From: Bacteroidota bacterium
GTDB lineage: Bacteria; Bacteroidota; Bacteroidia; Chitinophagales; Saprospiraceae
Direction: 5' to 3'
DNA length: 64,000 nt
Assembly: GCA_963169455.1 (NCBI GenBank)
Contig: CAUJDW010000157.1
Coordinates: 1 to 64,000, forward strand
The position numbers and the translations under genes were made by a program. The notes under the pieces are model-generated. The model was not told the origin of the DNA and did no database searches. It worked only from the letters and a program-made list of their open reading frames with translations. Shown one piece after another: positions 50,123-58,824 of this stretch (within the stretch, counting starts at the first letter, position 1; every line of letters begins with the position of its first letter).

Positions 50123-51409
50123 CTAGCCGGCAGCCAGGTGCTTTCCTCCGCTCAGCGGTTTTTCCGGCAGGATTTCATACTGCACAAAAAGCAGCGTCAC
50201 CAGGGCGGAAATCAGGAAATAGGCTGCGACGCCCCAGGCTGCACCGGGCGCAATTGTGTTGAGCAGAAACCAGTCGCCCTGCTGGTAGACCAGCGCCAGC
50301 CCGATAAGCGACTTGCCGCTTTCCACCCACCAGGCATGGGGGTTTTTGTCCATTAGCATCGAATAACTGAAAATGGACAGGAAGAGAAACCCTCCGTACG
50401 CGAGCGCTCCCTGAAAGCCAATGGCGCCCAGCATGTTGAAAAGGTACATCATTGATGCAAAGGTGAAGGCGAATTGCACCCATGACCACCACTGCAGGCG
50501 CAGGGAAACTCCCGGCTCGTATTTGTCGAAATGATAAACATCCCGGATCGAATCCACCGGATAGGCTTCCGCTACGTCAGCAGGCCGCCAGCCGGTTGGC
50601 ATGAACCATATCCTGAACTTCGCGGCGATGGACCGGGTGCGCCAGGCATCCCGCATCAAAAGCCAGAGGTGCTGAAAATTGATGATGATGGGGTTCCAGG
50701 TGCGCACCGGGCGGGTCACGCCGTACACCGGCGGCACATCGTCGAGTTCCTCCTGGAAAGTGCCGAATATTTTATCCCAGATGATGAAAATAGCGGAAAG
50801 GTTCTTGTCCAGGTATTCCGGGTTGATGGCGTGATGCACCCTGTGGTGGGAAGGCGTTACGATGACTTTTTCCAGAAACCCAAGCTTGCCGATCAGGCGG
50901 GTGTGATACCAGTACTGGGCAAACAAGTGTAAGGGCGCTACGACGTTGACCACCTCCTCAGGTACGCCCAGAAAAGCAATGGGAATAAGAAAAAAAACCG
51001 TGATGGAAACAAAACCGGAAATGGACTGCCTCAGCGCGCAACCCAAATTGTATTCCTCACTGCTGTGGTGCACGATGTGCCGGTTCCAGAAGTAGTTGAC
51101 TTCATGCGACAGGCGGTGCACCCAGTAGCCGGCAAAGTCCAGCCCGATGAAGGCGAGGACATATACCAGCCAGCTGGAGCTGATCTCAAACAGGGCAAGA
51201 TGCTCTGCGAACCAGCCGTATGAAACGATGACAAGGGTTAGCCCCAGAACATCCTTTATGGTGTTCGTCAGGCCGGAACTCAGGCTCGACAAGGTGTCCA
51301 TGCTCCGGATAACCTTTGCGCCTTTTATCCGGGCAACAATCGCTTCAAGCAGCAAAAGCGTGATAAAAAAAGGGATGGCGTAGTTGAGCACCTTTGCGTA
51401 GGCTTCCAT
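50123..51409 (-). CDS. Sterol desaturase / fatty acid hydroxylase superfamily protein
   Basis: A 428-residue membrane protein with several hydrophobic helices. The di-iron histidine motifs are present: HX3H at 98-102 (WVHRLSHEVNYFW), HX2HH at 111-115 (RHIVHHSSEEYN), a further His at about 161, and HHRVHH at 188-193. The start at 51409 gives a better membrane-proximal N terminus than 51466, which lies in the inverted repeat at 51452. The superfamily hydroxylates or desaturates sterols, carotenoids or lipid chains. A roughly 170-residue C-terminal extension contains more helices and resembles other Bacteroidota members. The substrate is not known. Confidence 0.88.
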   Translation of the reverse strand: MEAYAKVLNYAIPFFITLLLLEAIVARIKGAKVIRSMDTLSSLSSGLTNTIKDVLGLTLVIVSYGWFAEHLALFEISSSWLVYVLAFIGLDFAGYWVHRLSHEVNYFWNRHIVHHSSEEYNLGCALRQSISGFVSITVFFLIPIAFLGVPEEVVNVVAPLHLFAQYWYHTRLIGKLGFLEKVIVTPSHHRVHHAINPEYLDKNLSAIFIIWDKIFGTFQEELDDVPPVYGVTRPVRTWNPIIINFQHLWLLMRDAWRTRSIAAKFRIWFMPTGWRPADVAEAYPVDSIRDVYHFDKYEPGVSLRLQWWSWVQFAFTFASMMYLFNMLGAIGFQGALAYGGFLFLSIFSYSMLMDKNPHAWWVESGKSLIGLALVYQQGDWFLLNTIAPGAAWGVAAYFLISALVTLLFVQYEILPEKPLSGGKHLAAG

Positions 51410-51451
51410 TTCAATTCCAATTTTGCCTGAAAAATAATAATTTAAGGTGAC

Positions 51452-51510
51452 TAAGTAGTTTGACACATTTAGCAGAACAATATAGGCAATCCAACGTGCC
51501 CAACTACTTA
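51452..51510. repeat. Intergenic inverted-repeat element, TAAGTAGTTGG family, copy C
   Basis: A 59-base element with ends TAAGTAGTTTGACAC (51452-51466) and GTGCCCAACTACTTA (51496-51510), 13 of 15 positions complementary. The interior ATTTAGCAGAACAATATA and CAATCC matches copies A and B. It lies between the desaturase start and the HmuY-like gene and could contain part of their promoters. Confidence 0.75.
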
Positions 51511-51590
51511 ATTACTGAAAAATGACATGGAAAGTGCGGAGCCCCATGCATCCCTGGCTAATTTTACAAATCACTTAAATAGAAAAAGTT

Positions 51591-52856
51591 ATGAGGAATA
51601 CTGTACTCCTTTCGGCAATGGCGCTCTGGGCCGGCCTGGCGAATGGCCAAACCGTTCAGGGAACCTACGGGCCCTCTTATATCATTCAGGGCTTCTACTC
51701 CTTTGAGAATGATGAAATGGTGAATGTACTCAATACCGACTGGGATATTGCTTTTTCTGCTGCAGGCGCACAGGACGGGGGCATCCACGTCAATGAAGCT
51801 GTTGAATCTTCGGGAAACGAGCTGGAATTGTACGAAGCTCCGACAGATGATTTCAACGATGCCATCAGCCAGAGCAACCTGGGTGTCCGGCTCTATAATG
51901 ACGAATCCAGCTGGAGCCATGGCGCCTTCAATGCCAGCAAAGACCCCGGCGACCCTGACGACTACGGCTGGGGTTATTTCAACCAGGCTGAGGGCGCTGT
52001 CGTCGGAGACGAGGTTTTCGTCCTGAAACTGAGGAACGGAGCCTACAGGAAAATCCAGGTCATTTCCCTTGATCAGGGAATATACACCTTTAAATACGCC
52101 AACCTGGACGGCTCCGGCGAAGTGGTGCAAACCATAAACAAGGCGGAATTCGGCGATGTGGCCTTCTTCTCCTTTGCCGGTGGGGGAGAGGTGGTGGATT
52201 TCATTCCCCCTCATTGGGATCTCCTGTTCACCCGCTACAGCGCGCCCCTCGAGGATGGTTCGCCCGAGCCCGTGAACTACCTGGTAACAGGCGTGCTGTC
52301 CGGTTATGGTGTGGAAGTGGCGGAAGCCAAAGGCGTGGACCCGCAGGCCGTCACTTTCGAAGAATACCAGGATTCCCTGCAATCCTCCCTCGATGTGATC
52401 GGGTATGACTGGAAAGAATTTAACCTTCAGCTCTTTCAATGGGCACTGGACGACGACCTGGCTTACTTCCTCAAAACAGCCTCCGGCGATGTCTGGAAAA
52501 TCATTTTCACCAGTTTCTCTGGCGCGGGCAGCGGCGATTTCGCCTTCGAGCGGGAATTTGTCGGCAATGTAAGTTCCGCGGAGGAACAAGCAGGCGCTAT
52601 ATCAGGGCTTGGCGTTTTCCCCAACCCGCTTCAGGGCCCAGCCACCCTGGCTTTTTCCCTGAAACAGGCAGGAGTTGTGCGCCTGTTATTGTCCAACACC
52701 CTTGGCCAAAGAGTATGGGCCGGCCGGATTGACGGCAATGCCGGTTTCAACGCCTTTCTGCTTCCTGAAATTCCGGTTTCCGCCGGGCAGTATGTGCTTT
52801 CCCTGGAGTTGGAAAATGGCGAGGTGGCTTCCCGCTTAATCGCAAAAAGCCGATAA
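51591..52856 (+). CDS. HmuY-like T9SS cargo protein
   Basis: A 421-residue secreted protein with a signal peptide (MRNTVLLSAMALWAGLANGQ) and a type IX sorting domain at about 345-421 (LGVFPNPLQGPATLAFSLKQAG, LLLSNTLGQRVW, GQYVLSLELENGEVASRLIAKSR). The body has two WDI/WDL modules (NVLNTDWDIAFSAAGAQDGGIHVNEAVES; PPHWDLLFTRYSAPL) with the beta pattern of HmuY-family haem-binding proteins. No His pair for haem binding is obvious, so ligand binding is uncertain. It is monocistronic, divergent from the desaturase gene across copy C of the repeat. Confidence 0.75.
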   Translation: MRNTVLLSAMALWAGLANGQTVQGTYGPSYIIQGFYSFENDEMVNVLNTDWDIAFSAAGAQDGGIHVNEAVESSGNELELYEAPTDDFNDAISQSNLGVRLYNDESSWSHGAFNASKDPGDPDDYGWGYFNQAEGAVVGDEVFVLKLRNGAYRKIQVISLDQGIYTFKYANLDGSGEVVQTINKAEFGDVAFFSFAGGGEVVDFIPPHWDLLFTRYSAPLEDGSPEPVNYLVTGVLSGYGVEVAEAKGVDPQAVTFEEYQDSLQSSLDVIGYDWKEFNLQLFQWALDDDLAYFLKTASGDVWKIIFTSFSGAGSGDFAFEREFVGNVSSAEEQAGAISGLGVFPNPLQGPATLAFSLKQAGVVRLLLSNTLGQRVWAGRIDGNAGFNAFLLPEIPVSAGQYVLSLELENGEVASRLIAKSR

Positions 52857-53267
52857 AACAAATTGTTTTAAATTATCCGTATTTCCGCAAATGTTTTTTT
52901 GCGCAAAGCAGAGTGCCTTCGGGAAATAAAACATGCCGGCGAAACGGAGCGCCTGGCTGGAAAAGCGCTGATGTATTGGAGTCAGGAGTTTTTCCAGCCA
53001 GGGCTCTGGTTTTTTCGCAGAAGCCGGGCGGCGCCTGTAGCGGTAAATGTTCGCCAGAATCATTCATTGCGAGTTCGTTAGCGCTGAAGTTTTCAAGGGC
53101 ATTTGAATAGATGCCCCGGCCTGTATTTTTCCGCTCCAGGTATTGAGTGCCGCTCAATCCGTTATTTTGTCCTATAATTTATATTATGTTAAATAAAAAA
53201 AGAGCCCTCCCACCTTCCCGCCTCCTTTCGGGTATTTTTTGTACATTGCCCGCCTGACTCCCTCCTT
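52857..53267. other. Gap without recognised gene
   Basis: No convincing gene was seen on either strand in these 411 bases. There is a small hairpin ATTGAG/CTCAAT around 53143-53159 and an AT-rich stretch (53160-53200) before the LysM gene, where the promoter probably lies. Confidence 0.4.
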
Positions 53268-54377
53268 ATGATCCGTCCGCTTAACGCCTTTCTGGCTTTT
53301 CCGCTGTGCCTGGTTTTCATTCAGGCTCCCGGGCAAAACAGCCCGGCGCACTATTTGTACATCGAGCAATACAAGGATATCGCGATCCGGGAAATGGCCC
53401 GCACAGGAATCCCCGCCAGCATAACGCTCGCACAGGGCATCCTGGAATCCAACGCCGGGCGCAGTGAACTGGCTGTGCTGGCCAACAACCATTTCGGGAT
53501 TAAGTGCGGCAGCGGCTGGAGCGGAGCGGCTTATTTCAAAAAGGACGACGACTACGGCCCGGATGGCTACAGGGTGGAATCCTGTTTCCGCTCCTACCCT
53601 ACCGTTGAAGCCAGTTTTATCGACCATTCCGGTTTTTTAATTTCGCCCCTGAAAGCAACCCGCTACGGCTTTTTATTCAGGCTGGATCCCACGGATTACG
53701 CAGGCTGGGCCAATGGCCTGCAACAGGCCGGCTATGCAACCAACCCGGCTTATGCCGCGCAGTTGGCCGGCCTGATCGAACGCTACGAATTGATGCAATA
53801 CGACCAGCTGGGCGTTATGCCTGCCGGCCCCTCGGCGCTGGCCCCGCCCCCTATCGTTTCCACAACCAATAACGTGCCATTTACGATCGCCTCAGGTTAT
53901 GAAACCGCTCAGGACATCGCCTGGCGCACCAGAGTCCCTGTGGGCGACCTCCTCGTGTACAACGAAGACCTGCCCACCGGTTACCTCCTGCCGGCAGGCC
54001 AGAAGGTGTACCTCGCTGCAAAAAGAAGAGCTTTCAAAGGCCCGGTGGAAACCCATGAAGTCCAGCCTTCGGAGTCCGTGTACGATATTGCCCAGCGCTA
54101 TGGCGTGCGCCTTGACAGGCTGCTGGCCCGCAACCGCCTGGAAGCGGGTGAACAACCTGCTGCGGGAGAATTACTGAAATTGCGGGGATGGAAAACCAAT
54201 AACCCGCCGGCAATCCAGCCCTATTCCTATGAGGGCGCCGTATATCATACCGTAGTGACAGGCGATACGCTTTGGAACATCGCCCGGCGCTACCAGACGA
54301 ATGTCGAAAGCCTGAAGCAGCTCAATAACCTGCCGGGCGACCTCATCAGGCTGGGTATGCAAATCCGTGTAAGGTGA
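53268..54377 (+). CDS. Secreted glucosaminidase with LysM domains
   Basis: A 369-residue peptidoglycan hydrolase-like protein with a signal peptide ending APGQ. The glucosaminidase (GH73-like) domain spans about 28-165 (YIEQYKDIAIREMARTGIPASITLAQGILESNAGRSELAVLANNHFGIKC), with the Glu in ILESNAG as the likely acid. Three LysM-like modules follow (about 205-255, 260-310, 322-369); the clearest is the last, YHTVVTGDTLWNIARRYQTNVESLKQLNNL. It would bind peptidoglycan and cut it, for example during division or cell-wall turnover. It is a paralogue of the membrane form at 36660-37526. Confidence 0.93.
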   Translation: MIRPLNAFLAFPLCLVFIQAPGQNSPAHYLYIEQYKDIAIREMARTGIPASITLAQGILESNAGRSELAVLANNHFGIKCGSGWSGAAYFKKDDDYGPDGYRVESCFRSYPTVEASFIDHSGFLISPLKATRYGFLFRLDPTDYAGWANGLQQAGYATNPAYAAQLAGLIERYELMQYDQLGVMPAGPSALAPPPIVSTTNNVPFTIASGYETAQDIAWRTRVPVGDLLVYNEDLPTGYLLPAGQKVYLAAKRRAFKGPVETHEVQPSESVYDIAQRYGVRLDRLLARNRLEAGEQPAAGELLKLRGWKTNNPPAIQPYSYEGAVYHTVVTGDTLWNIARRYQTNVESLKQLNNLPGDLIRLGMQIRVR

Positions 54378-54388
54378 AGGCGGGTTTT

Positions 54389-55573
54389 TCAAGGCTTGGC
54401 CTCCTGCCTTTCTTCGGTAAACCAGTGCAGCAGGCGTATGGATTGGATAATGCCCAGGTAGAACAATTTCCTGGCCAGACTGGCATGCCAGGGCGCATTC
54501 AGGTAATCAGCCGGGTTGGCCTCCACACAGTCCAGAAGGATGGCCTGATTCAGGTGCTCCTGAAAGGCGCCGGCTACTTCCTGGTCAAAAATTTCGATAT
54601 TCAGCTCCACACTCAGCAGGTCGCTGAGGTCATTCAGGTTGAAAGACCCCACGCTGCACCAACGGCCATCCGCAACAGCCACTTTTGCATGCAGAATGGC
54701 CGGCTGGTACTCAAATATCCTCACCCCGCATCGCAGGAGCTTGGGGTACAGGTATTTAACAGCCGTGCTGTAAAAAAGCACATCGGTTTGCCCGGGGAGT
54801 ATCAGGCGAACATCAACGCCCCGCGAAGCTGCTTTGCAAATGAGTTTGAGCATCCTTCGCCCTGGGAGAAAATAACTGGCTACCAGGGTCAGCGAGCGCC
54901 GGGCGCCGATAATCGCCCGATTATACCCCCGGCGGATTTCCCGCCTGCCCTGGAAGACATCATTGAGGCGAACCTCTACTTTGCTCCGGCCAAGGCGTCC
55001 TTTTTTAAGTAGCTTTTTAAGGGAAATCTTTGGATACGGTTTTTTAAAAAAAATACTGGCCGCCAGCCTGTGCAGTTCTTCACAAACCTCCCCCCCCTCG
55101 AGGAAAACAGCGAAATCCAGCCAGGGGCGCTCCATAGAACTGCCTCGGTAACGGTTGGCAATGTTCAATCCTCCCACCAGGGCTTTGCTCTTATCGAATA
55201 CGGCAAGTTTGTGGTGCATCCTGCGCCCCGTCCTGAATGGAATGGAAAATTTGACGGGCGAGAAAAAACGCAGGCTGGCCCCGGCGTCCTCCAGTTCCTT
55301 GCGGAACCGCTTCGGAAGGTTAACGCTGCCGATGCCGTCCACGAGAATATTCACCTCCACTCCTCTCCTTCCGGCCTTGATGAGCGCCTGCTGCACCTCT
55401 CTTCCGGTCTCGTCATCGCTGATGATGTAATACTGCAGATGGATGACCTCCCTGCTGGCCTCGATGAGCCATAGCAGGCGCTGAAAGAAGCCCTCTCCAC
55501 CCTGAATTATTTCGATGCTCTGAAAAGCACTGTGCTGCGTTTCGGAAATTTCGGGCATACCAATCTTTCTCAA
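54389..55573 (-). CDS. Phospholipase D-like cardiolipin synthase
   Basis: A 394-residue enzyme of the phospholipase D superfamily, predicted to form cardiolipin from two phosphatidylglycerols or a related transphosphatidylation. Both HKD motifs are present: HHKLAVFDKSKALVGGLN at about 120-137 (H120, K122, D127) and HAKVAVADGRWCSVGSFN in the second half. No N-terminal membrane helices precede the first domain, unlike ClsA, which resembles the shorter ClsB/YbhO form. It is convergent with the LysM gene across 11 bases. Substrate identity is inferred from family. Confidence 0.9.
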   Translation of the reverse strand: MRKIGMPEISETQHSAFQSIEIIQGGEGFFQRLLWLIEASREVIHLQYYIISDDETGREVQQALIKAGRRGVEVNILVDGIGSVNLPKRFRKELEDAGASLRFFSPVKFSIPFRTGRRMHHKLAVFDKSKALVGGLNIANRYRGSSMERPWLDFAVFLEGGEVCEELHRLAASIFFKKPYPKISLKKLLKKGRLGRSKVEVRLNDVFQGRREIRRGYNRAIIGARRSLTLVASYFLPGRRMLKLICKAASRGVDVRLILPGQTDVLFYSTAVKYLYPKLLRCGVRIFEYQPAILHAKVAVADGRWCSVGSFNLNDLSDLLSVELNIEIFDQEVAGAFQEHLNQAILLDCVEANPADYLNAPWHASLARKLFYLGIIQSIRLLHWFTEERQEAKP

Positions 55574-55634
55574 TGCTATGCGAACATAGAAAGACTTTTT
55601 GAAAGTGGGAAATTTTATCCACTTCTCCCCTGCC

Positions 55635-56177
55635 CTAGAACCTCTTTCCTATACCAAGCGCTATCGACCAGGTGTCATAAGCTTCCTTCCGGGTATCGTA
55701 AAACAGGGTTGGCGAAATATCCCAACCATGGCCCACTTCGAATTCATACTCTGCTCCAAAGCGGACAAGGAAGAAATTCTCCCGGCGCTCCACTTCCAAG
55801 CCGGGGCCCAGTTGAAGAACCAGGCCTCGCCATGGTTTGAACAGGGCATCCAGGGTAAACACCATCGGATATTCCCGCTCCAGGAATTCTTCATGGCCTT
55901 GTTCTACGATAAATGACTGTATTTCAAGGTCATTGTGCAGCCCAACACCCCAGGCCGGGCTTGCCCAGTACTCCAGGTCCAGGCCCCAGGATGGTATGGC
56001 CAGATGTTCCTGCGATTCGCCTGCAGGGACAAAGGTGTGCCCAATGAGCACGGCAACCCGCCAGTGCCCGAATTCATGGCCTTCCTCCGGAGATGAAGTA
56101 CCCGGATGGCCGTGCTGAGAAAAGAGAGGAAAGGCGCCAAGCGCCAGCAGGACAAATGAATACAGCAACTTTTGCAT
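55635..56177 (-). CDS. Putative outer-membrane beta-barrel protein
   Basis: A 180-residue protein with a signal peptide (MQKLLYSFVLLALGAFPLFSQ), followed by a His/Glu-rich start (HGHPGTSSPEEGHEFGH) and alternating strands such as WRVAVLIGHTFVPAG, WGLDLEYWASPAWGVGLHNDLEIQSF and FLVRFGAEYEFEVGHGWDISPTLFYDTR, ending with aromatic Phe as in outer-membrane proteins. I do not recognise a named family. The His-rich N terminus could bind metal. The start at 56177 is preferred because it precedes the signal. Confidence 0.72.
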   Translation of the reverse strand: MQKLLYSFVLLALGAFPLFSQHGHPGTSSPEEGHEFGHWRVAVLIGHTFVPAGESQEHLAIPSWGLDLEYWASPAWGVGLHNDLEIQSFIVEQGHEEFLEREYPMVFTLDALFKPWRGLVLQLGPGLEVERRENFFLVRFGAEYEFEVGHGWDISPTLFYDTRKEAYDTWSIALGIGKRF

Positions 56178-56642
56178 GATGACAGGAGCTTTTCGCTTTT
56201 CATGCAAAAGAAAACATTCCGGCGGCCTCGTAAAGTGAGAAAAGTCACTTAGGAATAAAAATGCCCCCTGCCCGAATGTTTATTTATACCTTCCTGCACT
56301 CAACAGCAAGCAGGCGGCATACCGGGGAAAACTGAAAAAGAAATCTGCGCACGTTGTGGCGTTTGCTCCATAACACGGAAAGGATCAAAAGGGTCAGCAT
56401 GGGATATAAGACTTATTTTGGATATTGAATAAACTCTATAACGCAAGACGGCGGGAAATAGTTTGGGGGCAGAAAAAAAAAGCAATACCAAACAACTATT
56501 TGATAATCAATAACTTGCAATAACAAGCTCCTCTGTCTTCCAGTTTTTTATGCAGCATACACCAAAAGCAGGGCCGGCCACGGGGTGGCTGAAATATAGA
56601 GAACCCAGAGGGGAAGCCACCCCGTAGCTGGCCAAGCAGCCC
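56178..56642. other. Intergenic region with long inverted repeat at pdhB 3' end
   Basis: No gene is seen. At 56573-56590 and 56615-56633 a long imperfect inverted repeat (GCCGGCCACGGGGTGGCT / AGCCACCCCGTAGCTGGCC) follows the pdhB stop and probably terminates it. Otherwise AT-rich sequence. Confidence 0.55.
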
Positions 56643-57629
56643 CTAATACCTTATATACATCACCTCCTTTGCCGCTTTAACAATCTTATCTGCGTTGGGC
56701 AGGTAGGCATCCACCAGGGTAGGCGCATAAGGCAGGGAAGTATCGGCGGAATTGACGCGGGTTACGGGCGCATCCAGGTAGTCAAAGGCATACTTCTGGA
56801 CACCATAGGCCACTTCTGCGGAGACGCCGGCCAGAGGCCAGGACTCATCGATAACGACGAGCCGGTTGGTTTTTTTAACCGAATCAACGATGGTTTTATA
56901 GTCCAGAGGCCGAATGGTCCGCAGGTCGATCACTTCAGCAGAAATACCCTCTTTGGCCAGTTGGTCGGCAGCTTCAAGGGTTGGGATCATCATTTTGTTG
57001 AAGGAAACCAGGGTGATATCCATACCCTCGCGCCGCACCGCAGCCTGGCCGATCGGAACGAGGTATTCACCCTCGGGAACTTCGCCCTCGAAGCCATACA
57101 GTAACTCGGATTCCATCATACAAACCGGGTCGTCGTCGCGAATGGCTGATTTGAGCAAGCCTTTGGCGTCGGCGGGATCCACGCAGGAAATGACTTTCAG
57201 GCCGGGGACGTTGGCCATCCAGCTCTCGAAAGTCTGCGAATGCTGCTGAGCCAGCTGGCCGGCGCTACCGGAAGGCCCCCGGAAGACAATGGGGCACTTG
57301 AACTGGCCGGCGGACTGCGAAAGGGTTTTGGCGGCGTTATTCACGATCTGGTCAAAGGCCAGAACGGCAAAGTTCCAGGTCATGAATTCAACGATCGGTC
57401 GAAGCCCGTTCATAGCGGCGCCTACCCCGATTCCGGCAAAACCGAGCTCGGCGATGGGCGTATCGATAATCCGCCTCGGGCCGAACTCATCGAGCATGCC
57501 TTTGCTGACTTTGTATGCGCCATCATATTCCGCAACCTCCTCCCCCATCAGAAATACCGTATCGTCCCGGCGCATTTCTTCTATCATAGCTTCGCGCAAA
57601 GCGTCACGTAGTGCCAGTTTTCTTGCCAT
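56643..57629 (-). CDS. pdhB: Pyruvate dehydrogenase E1 component beta subunit
   Basis: A 328-residue thiamine-diphosphate-dependent subunit of the pyruvate dehydrogenase complex (or a branched-chain relative). Family stretches are REAMIEEMRRDDTVFLMGEEVAEYDGAYKVSKGMLDEFGPRRIIDTPIAELGFAGIGVGAAMNGLRPIVEFMTWNFAVLAFDQIVNNAAK and HSQTFESWMANVPGLKVISCVDPADAKGLLKSAIRDDDPVCMMESE. The MTWNFA and GEEVAEYDGAYK forms fit pyruvate rather than 2-oxoisovalerate. The E1 alpha and E2 genes are not beside it. A strong -7/-33 promoter pair lies upstream at 57720-57749. Confidence 0.95.
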   Translation of the reverse strand: MARKLALRDALREAMIEEMRRDDTVFLMGEEVAEYDGAYKVSKGMLDEFGPRRIIDTPIAELGFAGIGVGAAMNGLRPIVEFMTWNFAVLAFDQIVNNAAKTLSQSAGQFKCPIVFRGPSGSAGQLAQQHSQTFESWMANVPGLKVISCVDPADAKGLLKSAIRDDDPVCMMESELLYGFEGEVPEGEYLVPIGQAAVRREGMDITLVSFNKMMIPTLEAADQLAKEGISAEVIDLRTIRPLDYKTIVDSVKKTNRLVVIDESWPLAGVSAEVAYGVQKYAFDYLDAPVTRVNSADTSLPYAPTLVDAYLPNADKIVKAAKEVMYIRY

Positions 57630-57719
57630 ATCCTTTTATGGTTAACATGATTGAATTTTCGCTGCAGGCAATGGGGGCCTGAACCCCTGAATATCCTGGA
57701 ACCACCCGCAAACGGAATG

Positions 57720-57749
57720 CAAAAATAGTAAAACTACCTGGATTAACAA
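57720..57749 (-). promoter_or_regulatory. Bacteroidota-type promoter of pdhB
   Basis: The plus-strand word CAAAAATA (57720-57727) is TATTTTTG on the minus strand, matching TAnnTTTG, and CAA at 57747-57749 gives a TTG -33 at 19-base spacing. The leader to the ATG at 57629 is about 85 bases. Confidence 0.65.
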
Positions 57750-57825
57750 CAAGCGCCGAAGCTTGTTCAAGGCTGTTAAAATGGAGCCGGGCTGCAATAT
57801 TATAGCACGGAAACAGCAGTTTTAG

Positions 57826-57833
57826 TATTTTTG
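57826..57833 (+). promoter_or_regulatory. Possible -7 box for small lipoprotein/mnmD transcript
   Basis: TATTTTTG (57826-57833) matches TAnnTTTG; no TTG -33 at the expected distance. It would drive the small lipoprotein gene at 57922 and mnmD behind it. Confidence 0.4.
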
Positions 57834-57921
57834 CGTTTTCATTTGATAATAAGCCTCCATCAAGAGGCGTTTCCAAATCGTCCAGACACAAAAAAAGAAC
57901 ATATCCAAAATCAGAAAAGCA

Positions 57922-58080
57922 ATGAAAATCAGGAACCTCAGAAGAATGAGCACCATCGCAGCAACGCTTGCCGCCGCCGTCATCCTCTCATCCTGCAACC
58001 GCGGCTATGGTTGCCCAACCAACTTTTCCCTGAACGATGTATTTTCAACCCTTGTCGATGTGGCAGCCAACTTGTTTTAA
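57922..58080 (+). CDS. Small 52-residue lipoprotein
   Basis: A short open frame with clear lipoprotein features: positively charged start (MKIRNLRRMS), hydrophobic stretch TIAATLAAAVIL and lipobox LSSC, giving a mature peptide of about 28 residues that begins CNRGYGCPTNFSLNDVF. A second Cys six residues later and the motif CPTNFSLNDVF suggest a conserved small family. It is encoded 12 to 66 bases before mnmD, depending on the mnmD start, and is preceded by a -7 box at 57826. Function unknown. It could also be a non-functional frame, but the signal and termination fit real use. Confidence 0.65.
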   Translation: MKIRNLRRMSTIAATLAAAVILSSCNRGYGCPTNFSLNDVFSTLVDVAANLF

Positions 58081-58146
58081 CGAACGGGTAAAGTGGCCCG
58101 AACCCGGGATTTAAAGAACAAGTTCACGATCATCGCCAGAGCAGCC

Positions 58147-58815
58147 ATGGAGGCAGGACAGATCTTCGAAACACAGGACGGCTCTCATTCTGTCTTCTCC
58201 GATACTTATGGCGTCAGTTACCACTCCAGATACGGCGCTATTCAGGAGTCGCGGCACGTCTTCATCGAGGCCGGCCTTTTTTACAAAATGCCGCTCTGCA
58301 AAAGTGTGTCGATACTCGAAGCGGGATTTGGAACAGGCCTCAACGCCCTGCTCACCCTGATCGAGGCGAACAGGCATCAGGTGCAGGCCCACTACGAAAC
58401 AATTGAAGCTTACCCCCTCACTCCCCGGCAGGCCGGGTTGCTCAACTACCCCAGCCTGCTGGGCGAAGAAGCCGCGGCCCACTTCATGCAGTTGCACGAA
58501 GCCAACTGGGAGGAAGCACACGCCATTACGCCTTATTTCAGTTTCCGGAAAAGGCTTCAGCGCTTTGAAGACATCCGGGATGAACAGGCGTTTGACATCG
58601 TCTATTTCGACGCATTTGCCCCCGGCGCCCAGCCCGAACTCTGGGAGGAAGCAGTCCTGGAAAAGATGTACAAGGCGCTGAAATCAGAAGGAATTCTGGT
58701 GACTTATTGCGCGAAAGGGGCCGTCAAGCGAACGCTCAAAAACCTGGGGTTTACGATAGAAGCCCTGAAAGGGCCGCCGGGAAAGCGGGAAATGACGCGG
58801 GCAATAAAAGGGTAA
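58147..58815 (+). CDS. mnmD: tRNA 5-methylaminomethyl-2-thiouridine methyltransferase MnmD
   Basis: A 222-residue SAM-dependent methyltransferase that completes mnm5s2U at the wobble position of some tRNAs. The core has the SAM motif SILEAGFGTGLNALLTLIEA, an acidic ADFNP-like motif replaced by DIVYFDAFAPGAQPELW, and YCAKGAVKRTLKNLGFTIEALKGPPGKREMTRA at the end. The N terminus GSHSVFSDTYGVSYHSRYGAIQESRHVFIEAGL is typical. The ATG at 58147 places the DGSHS motif near the start; a GTG at 58093 would add 18 residues. It is the stand-alone methyltransferase part of MnmC. Confidence 0.88.
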   Translation: MEAGQIFETQDGSHSVFSDTYGVSYHSRYGAIQESRHVFIEAGLFYKMPLCKSVSILEAGFGTGLNALLTLIEANRHQVQAHYETIEAYPLTPRQAGLLNYPSLLGEEAAAHFMQLHEANWEEAHAITPYFSFRKRLQRFEDIRDEQAFDIVYFDAFAPGAQPELWEEAVLEKMYKALKSEGILVTYCAKGAVKRTLKNLGFTIEALKGPPGKREMTRAIKG

Positions 58816-58824
58816 GGGGTCAGC

